Part shown: one piece after another, positions 43,487 through 53,190 of the stretch | Layout: every line of letters begins with the position of its first letter | Position numbering within the stretch: the first letter of the stretch is position 1 | NCBI RefSeq assembly: GCF_916618895.1 | Contig: NZ_OU745391.1 | Coordinates: 62,001 to 126,000, forward strand | Direction of reading: 5' to 3' | Source of the DNA: Pseudoclavibacter sp. Marseille-Q3772 | GTDB taxonomy: Bacteria; Actinomycetota; Actinomycetes; Actinomycetales; Microbacteriaceae | DNA: 64,000 nucleotides | Made by a program: the position numbers and the translations under genes | Notes under the pieces: model-generated | Seen by the model: only the letters and a program-made list of their open reading frames with translations | Told to the model about the DNA's origin: nothing | Database searches by the model: none

Positions 43487-44461
43487 TTATGCGGATGCGT
43501 TCTCTTGCGCAGTGGTTTCGGTTTCGTTGCCGTGGTGGTTACCAAACGGGAGCAAGTGCACAATCCCGACGATGAGTGTACCGAGGATGAGCCCGAACAC
43601 CAGGGAGCACAGCGTATTGATGCACCACCCCAGCACGCTGCCGATGCCCGGCACCTGGGCACCAAACTGTTCTAGGTGATGGACCAGGTCGTAGGGGGCG
43701 TGGAGGCCGAGGGGTGCCATACCGACCAGGATGAGGTGGCCGCCAACCCAGAGCATCGCCACCGTGCCGACGATCGAAATGAACGTGAATACTCCCGGCA
43801 TGATCTGTACGAGCCACAGGCCGAACCGCCGTTTTGCTGCCCGGCCCCCGGCTGCCATCCGCAACCCAATATCGTCAATTTTGACGAGTAAGGCGACCGC
43901 GCCGTACACGGCCGCCGTGATCACCACGGCAACGATAATCAGGATCGCGAGACGGTTCCAGAACGGCTGATCGGTAACCTCGTTCAACGCAATCACCATG
44001 ATTTCAGCGCTCAGGATGAGGTCGGTGCGGATCGCACCGGAGGTGATCGCCTTCTCATCCTGCGCGGATTCGACGGCCTTCGGGGCATCGTCGCCGCCCC
44101 CGCGATTACGGATCGACGTGACGATTTTCTCGGCACCCTCAAAGCACAGAAATGCACCGCCGAGCATCAGCAGCGGTTGCAGCAGCCAAGGAATGAACTG
44201 GCTCAGCAGGAGGGCAACCGGGAGGATGATGCACAGCTTATTAATGATCGAGCCGCGGGCGATCTTCCAAATGATCGGCAGCTCCCGGTTCGGTTCAATA
44301 CCCGAAACGTACTGCGGGGTGACTGCCGCGTCATCGACCACTACGCCGGCAGCCTTGGCAGAGGCCTTTAGCGAAGCAGCCGCAATATCGTCGAGACTGG
44401 CGGCGGCCGCCCGGGCAAGGGCAGCAATATCATCGAGTAGCGCAACGAGTCCGACAGACAC
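43487..44461 (-). CDS. DUF808 (YedI-like) membrane protein
   Basis: 324 residues with about six membrane helices. The N-terminus GLVALLDDIAALARAAAASLDDI with GIEPNRELPIIWKIARGSIINKL is the hallmark of DUF808. The C-terminus is short and polar. Function is unknown. AAGGAAAGGA precedes the GTG start. It is the gene immediately upstream of trpL and has no evident link with it. Confidence 0.85.
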   Translation of the reverse strand: MSVGLVALLDDIAALARAAAASLDDIAAASLKASAKAAGVVVDDAAVTPQYVSGIEPNRELPIIWKIARGSIINKLCIILPVALLLSQFIPWLLQPLLMLGGAFLCFEGAEKIVTSIRNRGGGDDAPKAVESAQDEKAITSGAIRTDLILSAEIMVIALNEVTDQPFWNRLAILIIVAVVITAAVYGAVALLVKIDDIGLRMAAGGRAAKRRFGLWLVQIMPGVFTFISIVGTVAMLWVGGHLILVGMAPLGLHAPYDLVHHLEQFGAQVPGIGSVLGWCINTLCSLVFGLILGTLIVGIVHLLPFGNHHGNETETTAQENASA

Positions 44462-44551
44462 TGGCGACGGTTCCTTTCCTTAGGCCCGAAAACGGGCAGC
44501 GGCACTTCACATTACGTGACGTCGGCGCAGACACGCCCGTAACGACGGTAA

Positions 44552-45712
44552 CTATTTCGCGCGCAGACGCTGTAATCGCTCACCTGCGGCACGCAACACC
44601 TCGGGCCGTTTACTAAACGCGAACCGAATGAGTGTTTCCGCCCCTGCCGCATCCCGATAGAACGGAGCAAGCGGAATCGCGGCAACACCGGTTGTTCGCG
44701 GCAGTAATTCACAGAACTCCATCGCGCAGCCCGCGTCGAGCGTAGCCACATCCGCGACCACGAAATACCCGCCCTGCGGAACGAACGCATCCAGCCCCGC
44801 CGATCGCACCGCATCCACCAAGAGGTCCCGCTGAGCCTGGAGATCGTCACGGATCGCATGAATACGAGCCGGTGGCAGCGCGAGTCCCTCCGCAATGCCG
44901 TACTGCATCGGCGCGGGACCAACAAAGGTGAGGTGCTGCTTCACGGTTGCAACCGCCGACACCAGCGCAGCCGGTGCCGTGATCCAACCAACCTTCCACC
45001 CGGTCGTCGAGAACGTCTTACCGCCGGACCCAACCGAAATCGTGCGCTCGCGCATCCCCGGTAGTGACGCAATCGGGACGTGTCGGTGCCCATCAAACAC
45101 CAGATGCTCATACACCTCATCGGTGAGCACGATCAAATCGTGCTCAATCGCCACCGCAGCGAGCTGCTCCAGCTCATCACGGGTAAACACGCGACCGGTG
45201 GGGTTATGCGGCGAATTCAACAGCAGCATGCGCGTTCGCGGTGAAATCGCCGCACGCAAGCGATCCGCCGAGAGCGCAAACTCCGGTGCATCCAAGCGCA
45301 CCGGAACCAGGGTTGCTCCAGCCAGCGCCGCACCGGCATCGTATGAGTCGTAGAACGGCTCGAGCGCAACGACCTCGTCCCCCGGATTCAACAGCGCTAA
45401 CTGCGCTGCCACCAGTGCTTCAGTTGCGCCGACAGTTACCAAGACCTCGGTGTCGGGGTCGTATTTCATGCCGAAAAAGCGCTCGCGGTGGGTGGCAATC
45501 GCCTTGCGTAGCTCGGGCACTCCACGGGCCGGAGGGTACTGGTTGTGACCGGTAAGGATGCTGCGGCTGGCGGCGTCGAGGATCTCGCGTGGGCCGTTGG
45601 TGTCCGGGAATCCCTGACCAAGGTTGATCGCATCGTATTGCTGCGCCAGGGCAGATATCTCCGTGAAGATGGTGGTGGTGAACCGTTGCATTCGTTTCGT
45701 CAGCGCTGCCAT
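44552..45712 (-). CDS. class I/II PLP aminotransferase (DapC/kynurenine-aminotransferase-like)
   Basis: 386 residues. [12 protein letters not shown] and [18 protein letters not shown] at the N-terminus, [24 protein letters not shown] and the PLP lysine in [16 protein letters not shown]. This is the subgroup that includes N-succinyldiaminopimelate aminotransferase (DapC) and glutamine-phenylpyruvate aminotransferase. The order ddh-trpB nearby is compatible with either lysine or aromatic metabolism. TACAGT ends 6 nt before the ATG (leaderless). Confidence 0.85.
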   Translation of the reverse strand: MAALTKRMQRFTTTIFTEISALAQQYDAINLGQGFPDTNGPREILDAASRSILTGHNQYPPARGVPELRKAIATHRERFFGMKYDPDTEVLVTVGATEALVAAQLALLNPGDEVVALEPFYDSYDAGAALAGATLVPVRLDAPEFALSADRLRAAISPRTRMLLLNSPHNPTGRVFTRDELEQLAAVAIEHDLIVLTDEVYEHLVFDGHRHVPIASLPGMRERTISVGSGGKTFSTTGWKVGWITAPAALVSAVATVKQHLTFVGPAPMQYGIAEGLALPPARIHAIRDDLQAQRDLLVDAVRSAGLDAFVPQGGYFVVADVATLDAGCAMEFCELLPRTTGVAAIPLAPFYRDAAGAETLIRFAFSKRPEVLRAAGERLQRLRAK

Positions 45713-45815
45713 TGCACCACTGTACCCAGCAGCGAGTTACGGGCAATCATTCGTGTCGCTAGGTGACGATCGATCGGTTCAGCAAGCACAAAGGTGCGAT
45801 TGTGAGACTCGACGT

Positions 45816-46316
45816 ATGGCTACAACTGCTCTTGAAGGAACCCCCGTACACCTCACCGGTGAGCTTCCCGCCACCGGCTCGACCGCTCCGGCATTCACGC
45901 TCCTAGACACCGACCTCGGTGATGTCACGCTCGGTGATCACGCCGGTAAACGAGTCGTGTTGAACATCTTCCCCTCGATCGACACCCCCACTTGCGCGAA
46001 ATCGGTTCGCCGTTTCAACGAGCTTGCTGCCGGCCTCGACAACACGGTCGTGATCACCGTCTCGCAGGATCTCCCGTTCGCACTCGAGCGCTTCTGCGGT
46101 GCCGAGGGCATCGACAATGTCATCCCCACCAGCGCGTTCCGCTCCTCCTTTGGCGCGGACTACGGCGTAACACTTGCTGATGGGCCGCTTGAGGGACTGT
46201 TGGCCCGAGCCGTGGTCATTGTGGATGAGCAGGGCAAGGTCGGGTACACGCAGCTCGTTCCTGAGATCGGTGATGAGCCGAACTACGACGAGGCGCTTGC
46301 ATACCTCGGTAAGTAG
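45816..46316 (+). CDS. tpx: thiol peroxidase (Tpx, atypical 2-Cys peroxiredoxin)
   Basis: 166 residues. Peroxidatic Cys60 in [14 protein letters not shown], resolving Cys94 in [10 protein letters not shown], the 60/95-type pair of Tpx. It reduces hydroperoxides using thioredoxin. The open frame extends back to 45624 but the ATG at 45816 matches family starts. Divergent from the aminotransferase gene with about 100 bp between. Confidence 0.93.
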   Translation: MATTALEGTPVHLTGELPATGSTAPAFTLLDTDLGDVTLGDHAGKRVVLNIFPSIDTPTCAKSVRRFNELAAGLDNTVVITVSQDLPFALERFCGAEGIDNVIPTSAFRSSFGADYGVTLADGPLEGLLARAVVIVDEQGKVGYTQLVPEIGDEPNYDEALAYLGK

Positions 46317-46330
46317 CAACCGGCGCGCAG

Positions 46331-47404
46331 CTATGCCGGTTCAATCCGGATGCGTCTGCGCTTGATGGAACTGCCGCCTGGATGTTCCGCGAAGCGACCC
46401 GGCAGGATCGCGCCGCAATTACGGCACCCGCCGCGTTCATCCAGGCGGTATTCCAATACGTTGAACCAGTCGCGCACCACGAGCGATGCGCCACAGTGAT
46501 GACAGTACGTTGTGCCACCGACCGTGTCGTGCACGTTTCCGGTATAGACATACCGCTCGCCGGCGTCCATGGCGATGCGACGTGCCCTGCTGAGGGTGGC
46601 CGCGGGCGTTCTCGGGATGTCGCGCATTTTGTGGTCGGGATGAAATGCACTGAAGTGATGCGGAACACTCGGCCCGAGTTCGCGCACGATCCATTCGCTC
46701 ATCGATCGGATCTCTTGATCGCTGTCGTTCTTGCCGGGAATGAGTAGTGTCGTCAGCTCAACCCAGCATTCGGTGTTGTGATACACATCGGCGATCGTGT
46801 CGAGTACATCGGTGAGTGCCGCGCCAGTGACCCGCCGATAAAATTCGTCGGTGAAGCCTTTGAGATCGATATTGGCCGCATCCATCTGCGAGTAGAGCGC
46901 GCGGCGGGGCTCCGGGTTGATCCAGCCGGCGGAGACGGCGACCGGATGTACGCCGGTTTCGCGCGCGGCGATCGCGCAGTCGATGGCGTACTCGGCAAAA
47001 ATTGTCGGGTCGTTATAGGTAAAGGCGATTGATTCCGCGCCCTGGGCGGCAGCGGATGCGGCGATGGCGCCCGGGCTTGCGGCATCGGCAAGCGTGTCGT
47101 ACTTGCGTGAGGTGGAGATATCCCAGTTCTGGCAAAACTTGCAGGACAGATTGCATCCCGCCGTCCCGAACGAAAGCACCGAGGTACCCGGATAGAAATG
47201 GTTGAGCGGTTTCTTCTCGATCGGGTCGATGACAAACCCGCTGGAGCGACCGTAGGTGTCGAGATAGAGCGAATCTCCCTCCCGCATCCGCACGAAACAG
47301 AATCCGCGCTGACCGTCACGCAAACGACATTCGCGCGGGCAAACATCACATTGGATGCGCCCGTCGTCGGTGGCGTGCCACCACTTCGCTACTTGTCCGC
47401 CCAC
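46331..47404 (-). CDS. amrS: AmmeMemoRadiSam system radical SAM protein
   Basis: 357 residues. Radical SAM cluster CNLSCKFCQNW (CxxxCxxC); the N-terminal CDVCPRECRLRDGQRGFC and a C-terminal Cys-rich zinc-ribbon-like region with CHHCG and CRNCG are typical. The GTG start lies in the last codons of amrA (16 nt overlap), so the two are translationally coupled; the open frame upstream to 47518 is the amrA gene read in another frame. The family's chemistry is not established. Confidence 0.88.
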   Translation of the reverse strand: MGGQVAKWWHATDDGRIQCDVCPRECRLRDGQRGFCFVRMREGDSLYLDTYGRSSGFVIDPIEKKPLNHFYPGTSVLSFGTAGCNLSCKFCQNWDISTSRKYDTLADAASPGAIAASAAAQGAESIAFTYNDPTIFAEYAIDCAIAARETGVHPVAVSAGWINPEPRRALYSQMDAANIDLKGFTDEFYRRVTGAALTDVLDTIADVYHNTECWVELTTLLIPGKNDSDQEIRSMSEWIVRELGPSVPHHFSAFHPDHKMRDIPRTPAATLSRARRIAMDAGERYVYTGNVHDTVGGTTYCHHCGASLVVRDWFNVLEYRLDERGGCRNCGAILPGRFAEHPGGSSIKRRRIRIEPA

Positions 47405-47961
47405 TTGCGAACCTCGTATCGCTCCAGCGTGACGCCCTCCGGCCAGCTGACGGTATCGATCCCGGCTTTTGCGCGCAGATGCCGCAGGAACTCGGCAGGG
47501 TCGGCAAGTTCCTCCCACACCTGGGGTAAGAATGTCGCTCGCTTGTTCCCCTGCCGCAGCACGATCCCGTCGATGCCTGGGCGCATGGCCGCAATGGCGC
47601 CGGCTTCGGAACCGTCATAGTCCAGGGCTTGTGGTGCGGTGAGCAGCGACACTGAGAGCGATACCGAAGCAAGCTCGGTGGCAGCAAGCGGCATAAATCG
47701 GGGGTCGGCGGTGGCAGCAGCAACAGCGTTCTTGGCAACATCCTCACCGAGGGGACGATGGGCAACCAACGAACCGATGCAGCCACGTAGCCGGTCATTC
47801 ATCGTCAGCGTCACGAACGTCGCGCCAGGCGCTTCGAGCCGTTCGGACACCGCTGCATCAATGCTCGGACGATCACTCACATGGGCGCCGATAGCGGTCG
47901 CGATTGCCTCGCGAGCGATGGCGAGCAGGGCGCTGCCGAGAGCGTTATCGCGTGCGGTCAT
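47389..47961 (-). CDS. amrA: AmmeMemoRadiSam system protein A (AMMECR1 domain)
   Basis: 190 residues. AMMECR1 fold with FVTLTMNDRLRGCIGSLVAHRPLGEDVAKNAVAAATADPRF, the invariant LRGCIG segment, and a closing GVTLERYEVRKWADK. The ATG at 47961 lies 19 nt after the amrB stop, with AGGAG upstream; the open frame continues to 48141 inside amrB and is rejected. Middle gene of the trio. Confidence 0.88.
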   Translation of the reverse strand: MTARDNALGSALLAIAREAIATAIGAHVSDRPSIDAAVSERLEAPGATFVTLTMNDRLRGCIGSLVAHRPLGEDVAKNAVAAATADPRFMPLAATELASVSLSVSLLTAPQALDYDGSEAGAIAAMRPGIDGIVLRQGNKRATFLPQVWEELADPAEFLRHLRAKAGIDTVSWPEGVTLERYEVRKWADK

Positions 47962-47980
47962 GGTGAGGTTCGCTCCTGGT

Positions 47981-48787
47981 TCACTCGTTCGTACTTGTCG
48001 GTTCGAATGCGATGCTGGTGTACCCGACGACCCGGTCGCGCCCGCCCCACGGAGTGTCGCCGGAGTGGTAGTAGGCGACCTCGCGGGCGCTGAGCGCGCG
48101 CTGTTTCGCGAACTCGAGGAGCCCATTGACCGGTCGAACACCGCAGGCGTCGTGTCCTGTCAGAGTGGAGTCAAGGGCAAGGATGCGATCAATCGTCTCG
48201 CGGTCATGTCGCGCTGCCTGCTCGGCAGTTTCAAAATGGGAAAGATCGCTCGAGGTAATGCACACGGTCTCGTCATCGACCATCAGGGTGTCCAGCAGGG
48301 AAGCGACTTCGGCAGGTGGCACATCACCGACAGCGACCGGCAGTACGGATGCGGTGGGGAAGCGTCGCTGTAGAAACGGGAGGTGAACTTCGAGGGAGTG
48401 TTCCTGCGCGTGCACCGGCGGAGCGACCACAACGGCCGGGTGATCCAGCGCGATCTCCTGCAACTCGGCATCCACCCGCACTCGGCCAAGCGGCGTTTCA
48501 AACCAATCGTCACCGCTGAGCGCTGCCGCACCGATACCGACACGATGGGTTGGGCCAGTGAGCACGATTCGCCGAACTCGCTGCGGATCAAACAGCGTGT
48601 ATGCAGCGGCGGCGCATCGGCCAGAAAAACGGTGACCGGCATGCGGGGCGATGACGGCAACCGGATGCGCAGGTGTAGCGCGTGCCACCGAGGCGGCGCT
48701 GTCCAAGAGCGCATCCACTTCGGCTGTGAGCTCATTCGCATCAGCCGGGTAGAACGTGCCGGCTACAGCAGCTGGTCGAACACACAT
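47981..48787 (-). CDS. amrB: AmmeMemoRadiSam system protein B (MEMO1-like)
   Basis: 268 residues. MEMO-like fold related to extradiol dioxygenases: VRPAAVAGTFYPADANEL, the metal-type VIAPHAGHRFSG, VLTGPTHRVG, AQEHSLEVHLPFLQ and SSDLSHFE, which carry the conserved His residues. First gene of the amrB-amrA-amrS operon. Homologues in animals bind copper or iron; the bacterial reaction is unknown. Confidence 0.88.
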   Translation of the reverse strand: MCVRPAAVAGTFYPADANELTAEVDALLDSAASVARATPAHPVAVIAPHAGHRFSGRCAAAAYTLFDPQRVRRIVLTGPTHRVGIGAAALSGDDWFETPLGRVRVDAELQEIALDHPAVVVAPPVHAQEHSLEVHLPFLQRRFPTASVLPVAVGDVPPAEVASLLDTLMVDDETVCITSSDLSHFETAEQAARHDRETIDRILALDSTLTGHDACGVRPVNGLLEFAKQRALSAREVAYYHSGDTPWGGRDRVVGYTSIAFEPTSTNE

Positions 48788-48834
48788 AGCGCGATTGTTT
48801 CAGTTCTTTCTGCAAACTTGAGCACTAAGCGGCG

Positions 48835-49740
48835 CTACCCGAATAGGAACCGCATCATCGCATCCTGCTCGTGACGTGTCTGAATCTCCCCGAGCCGATA
48901 CTGCTCACGCAGTTTGCGCACATTGGTTTCGCTATTCGAAATCGACAGGTTCTCTGGGCAGAACAGATAGGCGCGACCCTGCCGCTCCAAGTCGAACAAC
49001 TCCTCGCGGGTGCTGTTGTATCGAGCGGGGCGCTGCAAAATCCCATTAATCACCGCGGGGTAGCGGCGAAACAATCGTCGATACATGGCTGAGACCCGTG
49101 CCTGGGGTTTGTAGTAGTCGCGCGGTCTGGTCATCACCACAAAGAACCGTTCGTAGCCGGCGCGCTTGGCCGCATCCAGCGCGAATCCACCGGTTGGCCC
49201 GAGGGCCCCATCGACATAGACTTCGTCACCAATCGTCACCGGCGGCATCAGGATGGGTAGGGTTGAGGATGCGCGCACGCGCACCAGCAGATCCCGTAGT
49301 TCGTGGATGTCTTTGCGTGACCAGTACTGCATCCTGCCCGTGCGCATAGCAAACGCACCGATGGCGAACTCAGTTGGGCTCGCCTGAAACGTCTCCCAGT
49401 CATAGGGGAGCGCCTGCCCCGGAGCGGCGGTTTGCTCATAGATATATTCCGCGGAGAACCGACCCTTGCCCTCAAGCCAGGTGCGCCACGAACCAAAGTT
49501 CGGGTCTGCCGCAAAATCCACAAACGACTTCTTCGCGCGGTGCGCATCCCGAGACAGGTAGTTTGCGGTACAGCTCGAACCCGCAGAGATCCCACCGACC
49601 CAGTCGAACCACACCCCGGTATTGATCAGCATTGTGCACACTGCCGAGGTATAGGCAGCGCGCATCCCGCCACCCTCAAAAATCAGGGCGGTGTCGTGAA
49701 CATTCGTCGGTAGCGGAGCAACAGAGTTTTCGCTGGACAC
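48835..49740 (-). CDS. patatin-like phospholipase
   Basis: 301 residues. Oxyanion FEGGGMRAAYTSA, catalytic Ser in GGISAGSS (GxSxG), and the Asp of the dyad in YVDGALGP (DGA). No signal peptide or membrane helix, so it acts in the cytosol, on phospholipids or lysophospholipids. GTG start with GGGAAG just upstream. Confidence 0.87.
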   Translation of the reverse strand: MSSENSVAPLPTNVHDTALIFEGGGMRAAYTSAVCTMLINTGVWFDWVGGISAGSSCTANYLSRDAHRAKKSFVDFAADPNFGSWRTWLEGKGRFSAEYIYEQTAAPGQALPYDWETFQASPTEFAIGAFAMRTGRMQYWSRKDIHELRDLLVRVRASSTLPILMPPVTIGDEVYVDGALGPTGGFALDAAKRAGYERFFVVMTRPRDYYKPQARVSAMYRRLFRRYPAVINGILQRPARYNSTREELFDLERQGRAYLFCPENLSISNSETNVRKLREQYRLGEIQTRHEQDAMMRFLFG

Positions 49741-49803
49741 CTTCCCAGTGTGGCAGCAGCAGTTGACCTGACCTTTGCGGTATCTGCATGAATCGCGGCA
49801 AAA

Positions 49804-50424
49804 GTGACGAAAAATATCGAGTGTGACTTCACGGACGCTGGCAAAACACAGCGAAAAATGCCACTATTGGGCACCGTGCCTACTGCAACCTCACAACTTT
49901 CCGCGCTGCTGGGACGCCTCCTGAAGCCCGAGGAAACCCCGCTGGTGATGCAACCTGCGCGATTCATCGAATGCGAAGCAGATCTCACCGATTCCCGTTT
50001 CGCGGATGAGGACGAGCACGCCGGCGAGAACACTGCCGCTGACCGCAAAGCAGCGCTCGAACCTGCGCAATCGGAAGAAGAGTGGCAGCGTCGCATCAAC
50101 GAACTGCTTGATGGCAGCTCCTACTACGGTTGGTCTGGTTGCGAAGCACTCAAACTCCGCAAGGCACTGGAAGTACCGACCACGAACATCCTGGTCACGA
50201 ACCAGCGCATCCTGGTGGTCGACGTCAACAAGGTCGACGATCCGCACATCGAGTGGGAACATGACCGCGACCGCATGCCCGGGATTTGGAAAGCAGCCCG
50301 GTTTATGGAACCGGGCCGAGTGGTCATGGTGCTCCACGACGGTTCAGTACTGGTGATGCACGTGGGCATGCTCGGCGGTAAGCGTGCGCAGAGTGTTGTC
50401 AGCGCCTGCGAACACTGCGAGTAA
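49804..50424 (+). CDS. hypothetical protein with a PH-like C-terminal region
   Basis: 206 residues from the first start; the ATG at 49858 or the GTG at 49876 (VPTATSQLSALLGRLLKPEETPL) could also start it and no ribosome site decides. The C-terminal half has the strand pattern of a bacterial PH domain: TTNILVTNQRILVVDVNKVDD ... PGRVVMVLHDGSVLVMHVG. The middle is acidic and probably disordered. I cannot name a function. Confidence 0.55.
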   Translation: MTKNIECDFTDAGKTQRKMPLLGTVPTATSQLSALLGRLLKPEETPLVMQPARFIECEADLTDSRFADEDEHAGENTAADRKAALEPAQSEEEWQRRINELLDGSSYYGWSGCEALKLRKALEVPTTNILVTNQRILVVDVNKVDDPHIEWEHDRDRMPGIWKAARFMEPGRVVMVLHDGSVLVMHVGMLGGKRAQSVVSACEHCE

Positions 50425-50472
50425 CACGCACAACCCACCGCGAGGGCGACCACCGAGTTCAGCTCGAATCGC

Positions 50473-50478
50473 TAGGGT
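50473..50478 (+). promoter_or_regulatory. leaderless -10 of the Rieske gene
   Basis: TAGGGT, then CGAGGT, then ATG at 50485. Confidence 0.45.
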
Positions 50479-50484
50479 CGAGGT

Positions 50485-50943
50485 ATGACTGACCTCACCG
50501 CATCCACCCCAACGCCCGGTCGGAAAACCGCCGAACCAGCCGTGATGACCCGCCGCGTGCTCGTGCGCAATACTGCGCTCGCGGGTGGGGGAACCGTGAT
50601 GGCCATGCTGCTGACCGGATGCGCTGACGACAAACCAGCAGCGCCGCAGGGAGAACCGTTCGATGTGCCGGTGAGTGAGGTACCGGTGGGGTCGGGTGTC
50701 GTGCTGCCCTCGCACGATGTCATCATCACCCAGCCGGAAGCCGGGAAGTTTCTTGCCTTTAGTGCGATCTGTACCCACAAGGGCTGCCCGGTGTCTGAGA
50801 TACGCGAGAAGGGTGCGTTCTGCGGTTGTCACTCCAGCTATTTCGATATCGCAACGGGTGAGGCAGTTTCTGGCCCCGCCCAGCAACCGCTGCCGCAATT
50901 GACCGTCACCCAGCAGGGCGACTCGCTACGCGTTACGCCATAG
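50485..50943 (+). CDS. Rieske [2Fe-2S] lipoprotein
   Basis: 152 residues. Twin-arginine export motif TRRVLVRNTALAGG and lipobox LTGC (C46). The cluster ligands are C96 and H98 in ICTHKGC and C113 and H116 in CGCHSSYF, with C101 and C115 able to form the stabilising disulfide. It is an exported electron-transfer protein, either stand-alone or partner of an unseen oxidoreductase. It is not the cytochrome bc1 Rieske subunit, as it lacks the usual membrane hairpin. Confidence 0.88.
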   Translation: MTDLTASTPTPGRKTAEPAVMTRRVLVRNTALAGGGTVMAMLLTGCADDKPAAPQGEPFDVPVSEVPVGSGVVLPSHDVIITQPEAGKFLAFSAICTHKGCPVSEIREKGAFCGCHSSYFDIATGEAVSGPAQQPLPQLTVTQQGDSLRVTP

Positions 50944-51018
50944 CGGTACGGATGCGAACCGGTTCGGTGTGGCGCGACCATCAGCAATTGTTTGAGCACG
51001 CTGCATACACTCGGCCCT

Positions 51019-53190
51019 GTGAGTGCAACCGTTTCGCATGAGATCCTCGCCGAACTCGCCGAGCAGTACGGCATCGCCAGTAGCTATTTTGATTGGCGCG
51101 GTAATCGCGTAACCGTCGCCGAAACTACGCTGCGCTCGGTGCTCGCGGCGCTGGATATCGACACCAGCACGGATGCGGCCGCTCGCGCCGCTCTTGCGTG
51201 GGCCCGCACTCGGCACCTGCGCCGGGTGATTCCGCCCACGCTCGTGCAGCGAGCCGGCAATGTCACGCCGGTGCTGGTGCACGTACCTGCGGGCGTCGAG
51301 GTGCACCTCGAGCTAGTCTTCGAAGACACATCGCGTCGCCACGTTGCCCAAGTCGAGCACCTCGTGCCCAATGTGACTGTCGATGGCATCGCCATTGGTG
51401 AGGCAAAGTTTGAGCTGCCCGCCGATGTGCCCGCAGGTTGGCACACGCTCGTGGCCCGCATCCCGCGCGCACAATTGAACGATGCGGCGGTCTCGCTCTT
51501 TGCGCTTGCGGTTGACGGTGAGGATGCGGTTGCTGAAGGAACGGTAATCTGCGCGCCACAGCGCAGTAGCGTGAGCGTTGATTCGCCCGTTTGGGGCATC
51601 ATGGCTCAGCTGTATCAGGCACGCAGTGAGCGGTCGTGGGGGCTTGGGGACCTCGCAGATCTGCGCACGCTTGGACACTGGGGCGCCGAACACGGCGCTG
51701 ATTTCGTGCTCGTAAACCCGTTCCACGCGCCCTCGCCGGTGACACCGATCGAACCCTCACCGTATCTGCCAACGTCCCGTCGCTTCGTCGACCCATCACT
51801 CATCAATATCCAGACGGTTTCGGATGCCGTCGACCTCAATGATGCTGCAGCGAACCGGATCGACGAACTTGAACGTTTTGTTCGCGAGCACACCGCACCG
51901 GATGCGATCGATCGCGATACCGTGTGGCTCGCCAAACGTGAGGCGCTTGGCCTGTGCTTCGAGGTGGCCGATCATGACGCCGACCACTGGCGCGAATTCG
52001 GCGACTACTTGGAAACCCAGGGGCAGGGGCTCATCGATTTTGCCACCTGGTGTGCGCTGTGCGAGCAGCACGGTTGGAATTGGCGGGACTGGCCGGCCGA
52101 GTTCCACAATCCGGGTGCTACCGGCGTCGATGAGTTCCGCCAGGAAAACGCTGACCGCATCCAGTTCTACTGCTGGTTGCAATTCGTCGTGAACGAGCAG
52201 GCAACGCAAACCCAGCGTGCGCTGACCGAGGCCGGGATGAAGATCGGAGTCATGCACGATCTTGCCGTCGGTGTGCATCCGTCCGGTGCCGATGCCTGGT
52301 CGCTGGATGAATCGCTCGCACGCGGTGTCTCGGTAGGAGCGCCGCCGGACGCCTTTAACCAGCTCGGCCAGGACTGGTCGCAACCACCGCTGCGTCCAGA
52401 TGCCCTCGAGCGCACCGGGTACGCGCCGTTACGCGATATGCTGCGCGCCGCCTTTACCGGGGCGGGTGCACTGCGCATTGACCACATTCTCGGCATGTTC
52501 CGACTCTGGTGGATTCCATCGGGATCGCAAGCGGGCGAAGGCACCTACGTCACCTATAACCACGAAGCAATGATCGGGGTGCTGCTCCTTGAGGCAGAAC
52601 GCGCAAACGCGCTGGTGATCGGAGAAGACCTCGGTGTGGTGAGTGATCTCACGCGGCAGGTGATGGCTGAGCGTCACGTCTACGGCACCCAGATCATGTG
52701 GTTTGAGCGTGACGACACCGATGCGCCGAAACCGCCGCGTGAGTACCGCAAGGAATGCCTGGCCACGGTCACCACACACGACCTGCCGCCCACGGCTGGG
52801 TACCTCGAACTCGAACACGTCCGTGTTCGCCACGACCTCGGCTTGCTATCGCGCTCGCTCGACGAAGAACTCGAAGCAGAACGCGAGGTTGTTGCATCCT
52901 TTGTGCAGCAGGTGGCGGATGCTGGGCTATTGGATGCGGGAGCGTCCACCGACGATACGGTCATCGCCCTGCATCGCTACCTCGCCGGCAGCGTATCGAA
53001 ACTCTTCGGAGTGGCCCTAGCTGACCTCGCCGGTGACCGGCGTTCCATTAACCAGCCCGGCACCTTCCGCGAATACCCCAACTGGACGCTGCCGATCGCA
53101 GGCCCCGATCGACAGCCGCTGACCCTGGAGCAGGTGCTCGCATCGCCGCACGCCGAGCGCATCGCAGCCGCATCCCAACGCCAACAGTGA
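51019..53190 (+). CDS. malQ: 4-alpha-glucanotransferase (amylomaltase, GH77)
   Basis: 723 residues from the GTG chosen. GH77 catalytic parts: nucleophile Asp in LRIDHILGMFRLWWIP, acid/base Glu in VIGEDLGVV, and the second Asp in TTHDLPPTAGY; the EPSPYLPTSRRFVDP segment is also conserved. It transfers glucan units between maltodextrins. An N-terminal beta-rich domain (residues 1-190) matches actinobacterial forms. An upstream TTG at 50992 is an alternative start; neither has a ribosome site. Its stop overlaps the next gene (GTGA). Confidence 0.9.
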   Translation: MSATVSHEILAELAEQYGIASSYFDWRGNRVTVAETTLRSVLAALDIDTSTDAAARAALAWARTRHLRRVIPPTLVQRAGNVTPVLVHVPAGVEVHLELVFEDTSRRHVAQVEHLVPNVTVDGIAIGEAKFELPADVPAGWHTLVARIPRAQLNDAAVSLFALAVDGEDAVAEGTVICAPQRSSVSVDSPVWGIMAQLYQARSERSWGLGDLADLRTLGHWGAEHGADFVLVNPFHAPSPVTPIEPSPYLPTSRRFVDPSLINIQTVSDAVDLNDAAANRIDELERFVREHTAPDAIDRDTVWLAKREALGLCFEVADHDADHWREFGDYLETQGQGLIDFATWCALCEQHGWNWRDWPAEFHNPGATGVDEFRQENADRIQFYCWLQFVVNEQATQTQRALTEAGMKIGVMHDLAVGVHPSGADAWSLDESLARGVSVGAPPDAFNQLGQDWSQPPLRPDALERTGYAPLRDMLRAAFTGAGALRIDHILGMFRLWWIPSGSQAGEGTYVTYNHEAMIGVLLLEAERANALVIGEDLGVVSDLTRQVMAERHVYGTQIMWFERDDTDAPKPPREYRKECLATVTTHDLPPTAGYLELEHVRVRHDLGLLSRSLDEELEAEREVVASFVQQVADAGLLDAGASTDDTVIALHRYLAGSVSKLFGVALADLAGDRRSINQPGTFREYPNWTLPIAGPDRQPLTLEQVLASPHAERIAAASQRQQ

